DNA of 64,000 bases from an uncultured Pelagibacteraceae bacterium (GTDB lineage Bacteria; Pseudomonadota; Alphaproteobacteria; Pelagibacterales; Pelagibacteraceae). Under the pieces are notes generated by a model. The model made no database searches. It was given only the letters and a program-made list of their open reading frames with translations, and was not told where the DNA came from. Where the stretch lies: NCBI GenBank assembly GCA_902554315.1, contig CACDOF010000001.1, forward strand, positions 108,551-172,550, written 5' to 3'. Below, piece after piece: positions 35,523 through 44,043 of the stretch. The position numbers were made by a program, and so were the translations under genes. Position 1 is the stretch's first letter. Every line of letters starts with the position of its first letter.

Positions 35523-36563
35523 ATGAAAAAAGATTTAATTTCAAGATTGAATGACGGACCAGTAATTTTTGCTGAGGGTTATTTGTTTGCGATGGAAAGA
35601 AGAGGTTATCTTTCTGCTGGAGCTTTTGTTCCAGAAGTAGTTTTAGAACATCCTGATGTAGTTACTCAATTACATAGAGAGTTTATTAGAGCTGGATCAG
35701 ATATTGTTCAAGCTTTTACTTACTATGGTCATCGAGAAAAGTTACGAATTATAGGAAAAGAAAATTTGCTTGAGCCAATGCAAAAAAATGCTCTTAAAAT
35801 TGCAAAAGATGCTGCGGCTGAATTCAAAGATTTAGATCTAATGGTATGTGGTGATGTTGCTAATACAAATATTTTTGATCCAAAAGACAAATCAACATTT
35901 AAAGAATGTCAAAAAATGTATGAAGAACAAATTAGATGGGCAAAAGAAGCTGGAGTTGATTTTGTCGTAGCAGAAACAATTAATTGGGTTGAAGAAATGA
36001 AAATTGCTTTAAAAGCTATTAAAGATGAAGGATTAATAGCAGTTGCAAATTATGCAATACCAAGAGGCGATTTAACAAGAGATGGTTATACTGCTGGAGA
36101 TGCTTGTAAAATAATAGAAGATATTGGAGCAGATGTTGTAGGTTTAAATTGTTATAGAGGGCCAAAAATGACAATGAAACTTTTAAAAGAAGTAAGAAAA
36201 AAAGTTTCCTGTCATGTTGCTGGCTTACCTGTTCCTTATAGAACAACTGAAGAGGAACCTGGATTTTTAAATCAAACAGATCATAACTGTGATTGTATAC
36301 CAGGTGGAAATGCATTTCCTGTAGCTCTTGACAATTTGTATTGTAATAGATTTGAAATGGCTGAGTTTGCAAAAGAATGTGTGAAAGAAAAAATTAACTT
36401 AATCGGTATTTGCTGTGGAGCAGAAGCTCATCATGTAAGAGAAATGGCAGTAGCGGTTGGAAAAAAACCTATTTCAATGAAATATATGCCAGATATGAGT
36501 AAACATTTTCATCATGGAACTGACAAGACATTAAAAAAAGTTAACAAAGAAATTAAATACTAA
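35523..36563 (+). CDS. bhmT: Betaine-homocysteine S-methyltransferase
   Basis: Zinc-dependent transfer of a methyl group from glycine betaine (or DMSP) to homocysteine, giving methionine and dimethylglycine. The Hcy-binding zinc cysteines are in VGLNCYRGP and LIGICCGAEAHHVREMA. FAEGYLFAMERRGYL and FTYYGHREKLRIIG are like BHMT of marine bacteria. I use the ATG at 35523 (MKKDLISRLNDGP, 346 aa), which fits the family; an in-frame ATG at 35472 inside the riboswitch would add 17 residues. The dimethylglycine product is the substrate of the next gene, two bases downstream. Confidence 0.88.
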   Translation: MKKDLISRLNDGPVIFAEGYLFAMERRGYLSAGAFVPEVVLEHPDVVTQLHREFIRAGSDIVQAFTYYGHREKLRIIGKENLLEPMQKNALKIAKDAAAEFKDLDLMVCGDVANTNIFDPKDKSTFKECQKMYEEQIRWAKEAGVDFVVAETINWVEEMKIALKAIKDEGLIAVANYAIPRGDLTRDGYTAGDACKIIEDIGADVVGLNCYRGPKMTMKLLKEVRKKVSCHVAGLPVPYRTTEEEPGFLNQTDHNCDCIPGGNAFPVALDNLYCNRFEMAEFAKECVKEKINLIGICCGAEAHHVREMAVAVGKKPISMKYMPDMSKHFHHGTDKTLKKVNKEIKY

Positions 36564-36565
36564 TT

Positions 36566-38971
36566 ATGCAAAATCATGCCAAAGTAGTTATAATTGGTGG
36601 AGGGGTAGTTGGCTGTTCAATTCTTTACCATCTTTCAAAATTTGGAATGAAAGATTGTATATTATTAGAAAGAAACGAATTAACTTCTGGCTCATCGTGG
36701 CATGCAGCTGGAAATGTTCATGTAATTTCAAACGATCCTAACATTTCTAGGATGATGGCTTATACAATTGGTTTGTATAAAGAAATTGAAAAGGAATCTG
36801 GACATTCAGTAGGCTTTAAACCTAGTGGTGGTTTTTATCTAGCTTCAAATGAAGTATGGGCTGAATATCTTAAAAGAGAAAGATCAAAAGCAAGATATAT
36901 GGGTCTTGACCAGGAGTTTATATCTTTAGAAGAAGTTAAAAAAAAACATCCATTAATTGATCCATCAAGATATCTTTTAGCGTTATGGGATCCGATTGAT
37001 GGAGAAGTTGATCCATCTGGTGTTACCTACGCATTTGCCAAAGCTGCAAAAGTTTATGGAGGTAAATTCTATACACACACAGTAGTTAAAGATACCAAAC
37101 AAAAAAATGATGGAACTTGGAATGTTTTTACTGACAAAGGAAATATAAAAGCTGACATAGTTATTAACGCAGGCGGTTTATGGGCTAGAGAAGTTGGAAA
37201 GCTTGCTGGAATAGATTTACCAGTTCAACCAATGGAACATCATTATTTAATAACAGAATCTATTCCTGAGATTGAAGCAATGGGAGATCAAAGATTACCT
37301 ATAGGAACAGATTTTGAAGGAAATATTTATTTTAGACAAGAAGGAAAAGGTATGTTGCTTGGAACTTATGAACCAAAATCAACTCCTTGGAAAGTAGAAG
37401 GAACACCATTAAATTTTGGCCATGAACTTTTAGAACCAAAATTAGATAATATCCAGGATAGATTAGCTATTGGTTTCGAAAGAATGCCAGCTCTAGAGAA
37501 GGCAGGAATTAAAAATATTGTAAATGGACCTTTTACATTTGGACCAGATGGAAGTCCTTTAATTGGACCCGTTCCAGGAAAGAAAAATTATTGGGTAGCA
37601 GTAGGAGTTATGGCTGGTTTTTGTCAAGGTGGAGGTGTTGGAAAGTGTATAGCTGAGTGGATAATAGATGGAGAACCATCAATAGACGTTTGGGCAATGG
37701 ATGTTGCAAGATTTGGAGAATACGCTTCACCACAATATGGAACCATCAAGTCTTCTGAAAATTATGAAAGAAGATTTATTATGACTTTTCCCAATGAAAC
37801 TTTACCAAAAGGAAGAAAGCAAAAAACAACAGCTTTATATGATCGTTTTGTAGAAAAAGGAGCTGTTATGGGAGATAGTTTTGGTTTAGAAAATGTTTTG
37901 TGGTTTGCTAATGACAAAAAAGATGCATATGAAGAACCAACAATTAAAAGATCTAGATCGCATAATTATGTTTCCAAAGAAGTAATTAATGTTAGAGAAA
38001 ATGTTGGAATTATAGAGGTTGCAAATTTTTCAAAACATGAATTTAAAGGACCTGATGCAAGAAAATTTTTAGACCATATAATGGCAGGCAAACTACCAAA
38101 ACCAGGAAGAATATCTTTAAGCCCAATGCTTTCGTATAGAGGAAAGCTTTATGGAGATCTTACCGTTTCCTGTTTAGACGAAAATGAATTTATGGTTTTT
38201 GGATCTGGTGCAGCACAAGAAATGCATAGAAGATGGTTCGAAAGTCATTTAGAAAAGTTTAATTTAGATTACAAAAATAGATCAGATGAATTTCATGGCC
38301 TTTCAATTGCAGGACCAAAATCAAGAGAAGTTCTTAAAAAAGTAGTAAGAGAAGACGTATCAAATAGTAAATTTAAATTCAGAGACTCTAGAAGAATGTA
38401 TGTTGCGGGAGTCCCGGCAATAATTAATAGAATTTCTTTTACCGGTGAACTTGGATATGAAATTTATGTTGCACCGCATTTTCAAATTAAATTATACGAA
38501 GAATTAACCAAAGCTGGAAAAGAGTTTAATATTAAACCTTTTGGTGCACGAGCTTTAATGTCAATGAGATTAGAAAAAAATTGGGGCGCGTGGACTTTAG
38601 ATTATCGTCCTGATTTTACAGCAAAAGAAACTGGTTTAGATAGTTTTATTAATTGGGATAAAAATTTTATTGGTAAAGAAAATGCAAAAAAAGATCAAAG
38701 TTCAAATAAAATTGTTCCATTAATTGTTCAAACAAACGATATTGATGTCACTAACAATGAAGCAGTAATTAAATCAGACAAAAGTATTGGATATATAACA
38801 TCTGGAGGATTTGCTCATTTTGTTAATAAAAGCATTGCTTTTTCATACATTGATCAAAATGAAATAAAATCTGACAAAGGTATTCAAGTTGAGATTAATG
38901 GAGATTTATTTAATTGCTCAGTAATAAAAGAACCACTTTATGATCCAAGTGGCCAAAAGATGAGAAGTTAA
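36566..38971 (+). CDS. Dimethylglycine/sarcosine dehydrogenase-like protein (FAD oxidase plus GcvT)
   Basis: 801 aa, two parts: an N-terminal DAO-type FAD domain (about 1-430; VVIIGGGVVGCSILYHLSKFG, then LTSGSSWHAAGN with the His that binds FAD covalently in this family) and a C-terminal GcvT folate domain (about 440-800; VGIIEVANFSKHEFKGPDA, ISFTGELGYEIYV). It oxidises an N-methyl glycine and passes the methylene to THF; electrons go to ETF. Directly after bhmT, dimethylglycine is the most likely substrate. Three such proteins occur in the window. Its WHAAGN differs from the WHAAGL of the other two, which may reflect a different substrate. Confidence 0.87.
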   Translation: MQNHAKVVIIGGGVVGCSILYHLSKFGMKDCILLERNELTSGSSWHAAGNVHVISNDPNISRMMAYTIGLYKEIEKESGHSVGFKPSGGFYLASNEVWAEYLKRERSKARYMGLDQEFISLEEVKKKHPLIDPSRYLLALWDPIDGEVDPSGVTYAFAKAAKVYGGKFYTHTVVKDTKQKNDGTWNVFTDKGNIKADIVINAGGLWAREVGKLAGIDLPVQPMEHHYLITESIPEIEAMGDQRLPIGTDFEGNIYFRQEGKGMLLGTYEPKSTPWKVEGTPLNFGHELLEPKLDNIQDRLAIGFERMPALEKAGIKNIVNGPFTFGPDGSPLIGPVPGKKNYWVAVGVMAGFCQGGGVGKCIAEWIIDGEPSIDVWAMDVARFGEYASPQYGTIKSSENYERRFIMTFPNETLPKGRKQKTTALYDRFVEKGAVMGDSFGLENVLWFANDKKDAYEEPTIKRSRSHNYVSKEVINVRENVGIIEVANFSKHEFKGPDARKFLDHIMAGKLPKPGRISLSPMLSYRGKLYGDLTVSCLDENEFMVFGSGAAQEMHRRWFESHLEKFNLDYKNRSDEFHGLSIAGPKSREVLKKVVREDVSNSKFKFRDSRRMYVAGVPAIINRISFTGELGYEIYVAPHFQIKLYEELTKAGKEFNIKPFGARALMSMRLEKNWGAWTLDYRPDFTAKETGLDSFINWDKNFIGKENAKKDQSSNKIVPLIVQTNDIDVTNNEAVIKSDKSIGYITSGGFAHFVNKSIAFSYIDQNEIKSDKGIQVEINGDLFNCSVIKEPLYDPSGQKMRS

Positions 38972-39600
38972 TGGCACAAAAAGACGTTGGAAATAAAGTA
39001 CCTATTTACAAATTAAAAAAAACTGAAGAAGTTATGAAATATTATGATGAATGGGGCGAAGGAAATAAATATGACAAGGATATGGTTGACTGGAATTATA
39101 CAGGTCCCAAAGAAACTTCTGAAGTTTTTAAAAAATATCAAAAAAATAAGGATATAAAAATTTATGATGCTGGGTGTGGAACTGGTTTGGTGGGAGTTGA
39201 ACTAAAAAAACATGGTTTTTCAAACTTTTACGGAGCAGATCTTTCTCAAAAATTATTAGATCTAGTTCCAAAAGATTTATATAGAAAATTAGAAAAAGTA
39301 GACTTGAACAAAAAAATTAATGAAAATGATAATTCGTTTGAAGCTGTTATGTGCGTCGGTACATTCACATTTGGCCATGTTAAACCTCCAGCTTTAGATG
39401 AATTTATAAGAATTACAAAAAATAATGGTCTTATCTGTTTTACAATAAACGAAGGCATCCATGAAGAATACGGATTTGATAAGAAAATAAATCAATTAAG
39501 CAAAGACAATAAATGGAAAGAAATTGAATTTTTTAAATCAAATTATATTGCAAGCAAAGATGTAAATGCATGGCTTGGTTTATATGAAGTTATAAAATAA
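38971..39600 (+). CDS. SAM-dependent methyltransferase
   Basis: Class I Rossmann methyltransferase, 209 aa. Motif I is KIYDAGCGTGLVGVEL, followed by GADLSQKLLDL (motif II acid) and AVMCVGTFTFGHV (motif IV region). It resembles the small-molecule Williams-Beuren-region type. It overlaps the previous gene by one base and the Rieske gene by one base (TAATG). The substrate is unknown; its place among demethylation enzymes is odd, and it might remake or modify an N-methyl compound. Confidence 0.8.
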   Translation: MAQKDVGNKVPIYKLKKTEEVMKYYDEWGEGNKYDKDMVDWNYTGPKETSEVFKKYQKNKDIKIYDAGCGTGLVGVELKKHGFSNFYGADLSQKLLDLVPKDLYRKLEKVDLNKKINENDNSFEAVMCVGTFTFGHVKPPALDEFIRITKNNGLICFTINEGIHEEYGFDKKINQLSKDNKWKEIEFFKSNYIASKDVNAWLGLYEVIK

Positions 39601-40775
39601 TGTCTGAAGTTTACAATATTATTGAAAAAAAAAAATTAGATGTAGTTAATAAACCAATTAACAAAGCACATGGCTTACCAAATGAGTGCTATACAAATAA
39701 AGAATACACATTAATTGAAAGAAAAAAACTTTTTGAAGATAAATGGACAGTTATAGGAGTGGCAAGCTCCCTAAAAAATATTGGTGATGTAAAACCATTT
39801 AATCTTTTGGGATTGCCATTGCTTATAGTTAGAAATAAAAAAAATAAAATTAAAGTTTTTCATAATGTTTGTAGCCATAGAGGTCTTAAACTAGTTAGCA
39901 AACCAGGTAATATAAGAAATGTAATTAGGTGTCCTTATCATTCATGGTCATACAATTCAGATGGCGATTTAGTAGCAACACCCCACATAGGGGGAATGAA
40001 CAAACATTATAGCCCAACGTTTAAAAAATCTAAAAATAATCTTAAAGAGATAAGATCGCATGTCTGGCTTGATTTAATAATGATTAACATAAGTAATAAC
40101 GAGATTCCTTTTGAAAAATATATAAAACCTTTAAGTGATAGATGGGATAAATTTTGGAAAAAAAAAGATAGAAAGATGATTAAACATGCCAGTGACTATG
40201 GATATTTTAAATTAAAAGCAAAATGTAATTGGAAATTTGCAATTGAAAATTATTGTGAAAGCTATCATTTACCATGGGTTCATCCAGGTTTAAACGCATA
40301 CTCAAAAATAGAAGATCATTATCACATCCAAGGCTTGCCAAATCGTTTTGCTGGACAAGGTACTATTGTTTATAATCCTAAATTTAAAGGTAAGAATAAA
40401 TTTCCTTGTTTTCCTAATTGGCCAAAAAATAAAGAAAATGTTGCTGAGTATGTGGCTTTGTTCCCAAATGTTATGTTAGGAATACATAAAGATCATTATT
40501 ATGCATATTGGTTAGAGCCAATAAATCATCAAAAAACATTAGAACATATGGAAATTTATTATGTTGGCGATGAAGCTGCAGTTTCTAAAAAATACAAAAC
40601 ATTAAGAAAACAAAATCATAAACTATGGCAAGATATTCAAAAAGAAGATGTAGATATAATTCAAAGAATGCAAATTGGCCGCAATTCTATTGCATATAAT
40701 GGTGGAAATTTTTCCCCTGATATGGATAATCCAACTCACCATTTTCATAAATGGGTGGCGACTAACATAGTATAG
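39600..40775 (+). CDS. Rieske-type ring-hydroxylating oxygenase alpha subunit, glycine-betaine-monooxygenase-like
   Basis: 391 aa. The N-terminal Rieske 2Fe-2S motif is CSHRGLKLV...CPYHSWSY. The catalytic non-haem iron site appears in ENYCESYHLPWVHPG (two His) with a later acid in KEDVDIIQRMQ. The layout is that of GbcA, choline monooxygenase and related N-demethylating oxygenases. Among bhmT and dimethylglycine dehydrogenase, a betaine demethylating role (e.g. glycine betaine to dimethylglycine and formaldehyde) is the best guess. No GbcB-type reductase is in the window. Stachydrine, carnitine or choline are alternatives. Confidence 0.8.
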   Translation: MSEVYNIIEKKKLDVVNKPINKAHGLPNECYTNKEYTLIERKKLFEDKWTVIGVASSLKNIGDVKPFNLLGLPLLIVRNKKNKIKVFHNVCSHRGLKLVSKPGNIRNVIRCPYHSWSYNSDGDLVATPHIGGMNKHYSPTFKKSKNNLKEIRSHVWLDLIMINISNNEIPFEKYIKPLSDRWDKFWKKKDRKMIKHASDYGYFKLKAKCNWKFAIENYCESYHLPWVHPGLNAYSKIEDHYHIQGLPNRFAGQGTIVYNPKFKGKNKFPCFPNWPKNKENVAEYVALFPNVMLGIHKDHYYAYWLEPINHQKTLEHMEIYYVGDEAAVSKKYKTLRKQNHKLWQDIQKEDVDIIQRMQIGRNSIAYNGGNFSPDMDNPTHHFHKWVATNIV

Positions 40776-40789
40776 AAAGTGCGGAAATA

Positions 40790-41230
40790 ATGTATAGACC
40801 TTTACCAGATGGATTAACTATTAAGAATTCTCCAATAGAAGGTTTAGGATTATTTGCAACAAAAGATATAAAAGCAAATTCATTTATTGGAGTTACTCAC
40901 ATTAGAGACGAACAGTTTGAAAACAAATATATACGAACACCTTTAGGAGGTTTCTACAACCATTCAAATGACCCTACTGTAATGAGAATGGTATCAAATG
41001 TCTTACCTACTTTAAAATTTGGCGATCCAATAGATACCAGTGCAAAGGCAAAAAAATTCGACGAAAACGATACGAATAGAGAAAACATGTATTATAATCT
41101 GCAAGAAAAGTCTGATGCAAAATATATGTTTATGGTCTCTATAAAAAATATTAAAGCTGGAGAAGAATTGTGTGCAAATTATAATCTGTATACATATCCA
41201 AAAACTGGGGTTGGCATACAGATGCTTTGA
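40790..41230 (+). CDS. SET-domain protein
   Basis: 146 aa, a minimal SET fold: IEGLGLFATKDIKANSFIGV at the start, GGFYNHSNDPTVMR (the NHS SAM-binding motif) and IKAGEELCANYNLYTYP (the GEEL...Y catalytic end). Such short SET proteins occur in marine alphaproteobacteria, but their lysine target is not known. It sits inside the betaine operon between the Rieske oxygenase and the DddP-like gene, four bases before the latter. It may modify one of the operon proteins or a ribosomal protein; this is a guess. Confidence 0.78.
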   Translation: MYRPLPDGLTIKNSPIEGLGLFATKDIKANSFIGVTHIRDEQFENKYIRTPLGGFYNHSNDPTVMRMVSNVLPTLKFGDPIDTSAKAKKFDENDTNRENMYYNLQEKSDAKYMFMVSIKNIKAGEELCANYNLYTYPKTGVGIQML

Positions 41231-41234
41231 TTGA

Positions 41235-42470
41235 ATGAAGTTTAATAGAAAAATCAATCCTTTTGCCAAACCAAATCAAAATTTTATAACAAAAAAAAGA
41301 TTAAAAGAGGATGAAATAAATTTTGATAAATTAAGATCTTATAGACTTGATAGAGTAAAAAAAGAATTGAAAAAAAATAATCTTGAAGCCTGTATATTAT
41401 TTGATCCTGTAAATGTAAGATATGCATTAGATACTGTTAATATGAGTATCCACAATATGCATAATTTAAATAGATATTGTTTTATTCCAGTTGATGGTCC
41501 AACAATACTTTATGAATACTTTAATTGTGAAAAACTTTCAGAACATTTAAATTTAATTGATGAAATTAGACCTTCTATAGCATGGGACTATTTTGGTAAC
41601 GGCAGCCAAGTTGAAGTTAAATTAGAAAAGTGGGTAAATGAAGTAAATGATTTATCTAATTCATATTTTAAAAGTAAAAAAATTGCAATTGATGTATTAA
41701 ATGGTCCTGCAGTATTAGGTTTAAATAAAATTGGCATTGAAGTAGTTGATGCAAAATTAGTTTTAGAACAAGCTAGAGTAATAAAATCTCCTGAAGAATT
41801 AAAGTGTATGAAGGCAGCAATTGAAGTTGCTGAAATTGGTGTCAACAAAATGCGCGATGAACTAAGTGCTGGTATGACAGAAGACGAATTGTGGTCTATT
41901 TTACACAAAACTAATATTGAACATGGAGGAGAATGGATAGAATGTAGAATTTTATCATCAGGTCAAAGAACAAACCCATGGATGCAAGAAAGCAGTAACA
42001 AAATAATTCAAAGAGGAGAAATTGTTTCTTTTGATACCGACATGGTGGGACCTTACGGATATTGTGCCGATATATCTAGAACTTTTGTTGAAGGAAATAA
42101 ATTTAATGAGGAGCAAAAAAGATTATACAGAATGTCATTAGAGCAAATTAATCATAATTCAAGATTAATTAAAAATGGCATGTCTTTCAGAGAGTTCACA
42201 GAAAAATCTTGGAAATTACCTGAAGAATATTATGGAAATAGATACTCAGTAATGGTTCATGGAATAGGTATGTGTGATGAATGGCCTGCAATAAGGTATC
42301 CCAATGACGGTGGTGAAAGAGATGGAATATTTGAAAAAAATATGACAATTACAGTTGAAAGCTATATTGGCAAAACTGGAGGAAAAGAAGGTGTTAAGCT
42401 TGAACAGCAATATTTAGTGGGACAAAATAGTCTTGAACTTATGTCTCATCATCCATTAGAAGATATTTGA
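41235..42470 (+). CDS. M24 metalloprotein closely resembling DMSP lyase DddP
   Basis: Creatinase/aminopeptidase P fold, 411 aa. YRLDRVKKELKKNNLEACIL, LFDPVNVRYALDT, GGEWIECRILSSGQRTNPW, SFDTDMVGPYGYCADISRTF and VHGIGMCDEWPAIRYPND correspond segment by segment to DddP as I know it. The metal ligands can be placed as Asp, Asp (FDTD), Asp (CADIS), His (VHGIG), Glu (VESYIG) and Glu (LEQQYL). The DddP catalytic Asp, six residues after the His (CDEW), is present. DddP cleaves DMSP to DMS and acrylate. Close non-lyase M24 relatives exist, so activity is unproven. It overlaps the next gene by one base. Confidence 0.72.
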   Translation: MKFNRKINPFAKPNQNFITKKRLKEDEINFDKLRSYRLDRVKKELKKNNLEACILFDPVNVRYALDTVNMSIHNMHNLNRYCFIPVDGPTILYEYFNCEKLSEHLNLIDEIRPSIAWDYFGNGSQVEVKLEKWVNEVNDLSNSYFKSKKIAIDVLNGPAVLGLNKIGIEVVDAKLVLEQARVIKSPEELKCMKAAIEVAEIGVNKMRDELSAGMTEDELWSILHKTNIEHGGEWIECRILSSGQRTNPWMQESSNKIIQRGEIVSFDTDMVGPYGYCADISRTFVEGNKFNEEQKRLYRMSLEQINHNSRLIKNGMSFREFTEKSWKLPEEYYGNRYSVMVHGIGMCDEWPAIRYPNDGGERDGIFEKNMTITVESYIGKTGGKEGVKLEQQYLVGQNSLELMSHHPLEDI

Positions 42471-42877
42471 TGAAAATAATTTTAGTCATGGGATTGCCAG
42501 GCGCAGGTAAAACAACACTTGCTAATGAATTAGCTCCTTCTCTTAATGCAAAAAGGTTAAATGCTGATGAAATAAGAAGAGCAGCAAACGATTGGGATTT
42601 TTCTGAAGAAGGAAGAAAAAGACAAGCAAAAAGAATGGCAGAACATGCTTTAAAATTAAAAAATGATGGAAATTATGTAGTTGCAGATTTTATTTGTCCT
42701 ACACCTGAAGCAAGAAGTTTATTTCCAGCTGATTTTATAATTTGGGTAGATACTATTAAAGAAGGTAGATTTGAAGATACAAATCAAATGTTTATAAAGC
42801 CAGAAAAATTTAATTTTCATGTAACCTCACAAGATGCTAAATATTGGGCACCAAAAATATTAAAGGAGATAAAATAA
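42470..42877 (+). CDS. P-loop kinase, adenylylsulfate-kinase-like
   Basis: 135 aa from the ATG at 42470 (the listed start is a TTG one codon upstream). Walker A GLPGAGKTTLANELA, then LNADEIRRAANDWDFSEEGRKRQAKRM, which resembles the APS kinase region NADEIR...DW.FS..GR. VVADFICPTPEARSLF also parallels CysC. It is shorter than CysC (about 175-200 aa), lacking part of the C-terminal half, so the substrate may differ. It overlaps the next gene, a HxGH nucleotidyltransferase, by one base. Together they may activate a small molecule by phosphorylation and nucleotidyl transfer. Confidence 0.75.
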   Translation: MKIILVMGLPGAGKTTLANELAPSLNAKRLNADEIRRAANDWDFSEEGRKRQAKRMAEHALKLKNDGNYVVADFICPTPEARSLFPADFIIWVDTIKEGRFEDTNQMFIKPEKFNFHVTSQDAKYWAPKILKEIK

Positions 42878-43251
42878 TGTCATATCAGTGGGATAATAAG
42901 AAACCAACTGCACAAATGTTAGGTAGATGGCAACCATTTCATGATGGTCACTACACTTTATTCAAAGAAATTATAAAAAAAACTGGCCAAGTCTGCATAC
43001 AAATAAGAGATGTACAAGGCGTTGATGATAATCCATTTGATTTTGAAACTGTAAAAAAAAATATAGAAAATAAATTAAATCCTGAGTTTGAAGGAAGATT
43101 TAAAATCATGATGGTGCCAAATATAACTAATATATGTTATGGTAGAGGTGTTGGTTATAAAATTGAAGAAGTAGTATTACCTGAAGAAATACAAAAAATC
43201 TCTGCAACAAAAATTAGAGCAAAAATGAGAGAAGAAGGAAAATTAAAATAA
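42877..43251 (+). CDS. Nucleotidyltransferase (HxGH family)
   Basis: 124 aa from the ATG at 42877, preceded by a Shine-Dalgarno AAGGAG at 42862-42867. The listed start (TTG at 42844) lies inside the kinase gene. GRWQPFHDGHYTLFKEI is the HxGH nucleotide-binding motif and KISATKIRAKM the ISSTxIR motif, as in cytidylyl- and adenylyltransferases (NadM, CoaD, TagD group). The target is unknown. Coupled to the APS-kinase-like gene, it may act in the same pathway. Confidence 0.78.
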   Translation: MSYQWDNKKPTAQMLGRWQPFHDGHYTLFKEIIKKTGQVCIQIRDVQGVDDNPFDFETVKKNIENKLNPEFEGRFKIMMVPNITNICYGRGVGYKIEEVVLPEEIQKISATKIRAKMREEGKLK

Positions 43252-43269
43252 AAATTAATTAAATTTGTT

Positions 43270-44043
43270 ATGAATGTTGTTGTAAAAAATATAGATGAGG
43301 GTATTAAAAAAGTTATTATCAATGATCCAAAAACTTATAATTCATTATCATTTAAAACTTTAAATGAATTGCTAAAAACTTTTAAAAATCTAGATAAAGA
43401 CAATAAAACAAAAGTAATAATACTCGAAGGGGCTGGAAAAGGCTTTAGTGCTGGGCATAATTTGAAAGAAGTAAGGGGATATAAAAATAGATCAAATCAT
43501 TTAAAATTATTTAATCTTTGTTCAAAATTAATGATTCAAATTGTAGAAGGAAGAAAACCAGTAATTGCAAAAGTTCATGGAGCGGCTTATGCAGCTGGAT
43601 GTCAATTGGTAGCTAGTTGTGATCTGGCATACAGCACCAAAGATGCTTTATTTGCAACACCAGGTGTGAATATAGGTTTGTTTTGCAGCACTCCTATGGT
43701 TGCGGTTAGTAGAAAAGTTAATCGAAAAATTATGATGAAAATGCTTTTAACAGGCGAACCAATTAAAGCTAATTACGCAAAAGATATTGGATTAATTAAT
43801 GATTGTTTTTCAAAAACAAAATTAAACAGCGAAGTAATAAAGATGGCAAAAAAAATTTCATCAAAATCTAATCTAACAATTAAAATTGGAAAACAAGCTT
43901 TTTATAAGCAATTAGAAATGCCATTAAGAGAAGCGTATAATTTTACAAGTAAAATGATGACTTTAAATATGATGTCTCATGATGCAAAAGAAGGAATTTC
44001 AGCATTTTTTGAAAAACGAAAACCAAAATGGAAAAATAAATAA
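43270..44043 (+). CDS. Enoyl-CoA hydratase/isomerase family protein
   Basis: Crotonase-fold protein, 257 aa. The oxyanion-hole segments are GKGFSAGHNLKE and HGAAYAAGCQLVASCDLAY. TPGVNIGLFCSTP follows, where the usual catalytic Glu of enoyl-CoA hydratase is not obvious; this is as in ECHDC3-like proteins. Thus hydratase activity is uncertain. Near a DddP-like gene and with an AcuI-like gene 9 kb downstream, acryloyl-CoA handling is conceivable but unproven. It overlaps the CoA-binding protein gene by one base. Confidence 0.82.
   Translation: MNVVVKNIDEGIKKVIINDPKTYNSLSFKTLNELLKTFKNLDKDNKTKVIILEGAGKGFSAGHNLKEVRGYKNRSNHLKLFNLCSKLMIQIVEGRKPVIAKVHGAAYAAGCQLVASCDLAYSTKDALFATPGVNIGLFCSTPMVAVSRKVNRKIMMKMLLTGEPIKANYAKDIGLINDCFSKTKLNSEVIKMAKKISSKSNLTIKIGKQAFYKQLEMPLREAYNFTSKMMTLNMMSHDAKEGISAFFEKRKPKWKNK

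Noticed and set aside
36019-36372. 117-aa minus-strand ORF
   Set aside because: Gln/Leu-rich low-complexity translation, antisense to bhmT; typical of shadow frames in AT-rich DNA.
41588-41908. 106-aa minus-strand ORF
   Set aside because: Antisense to the DddP-like gene; no domain or start signal.
42844-42876. Upstream extension of the nucleotidyltransferase ORF
   Set aside because: It begins at a TTG inside the kinase gene; the ATG at 42877 has a Shine-Dalgarno at the right distance.
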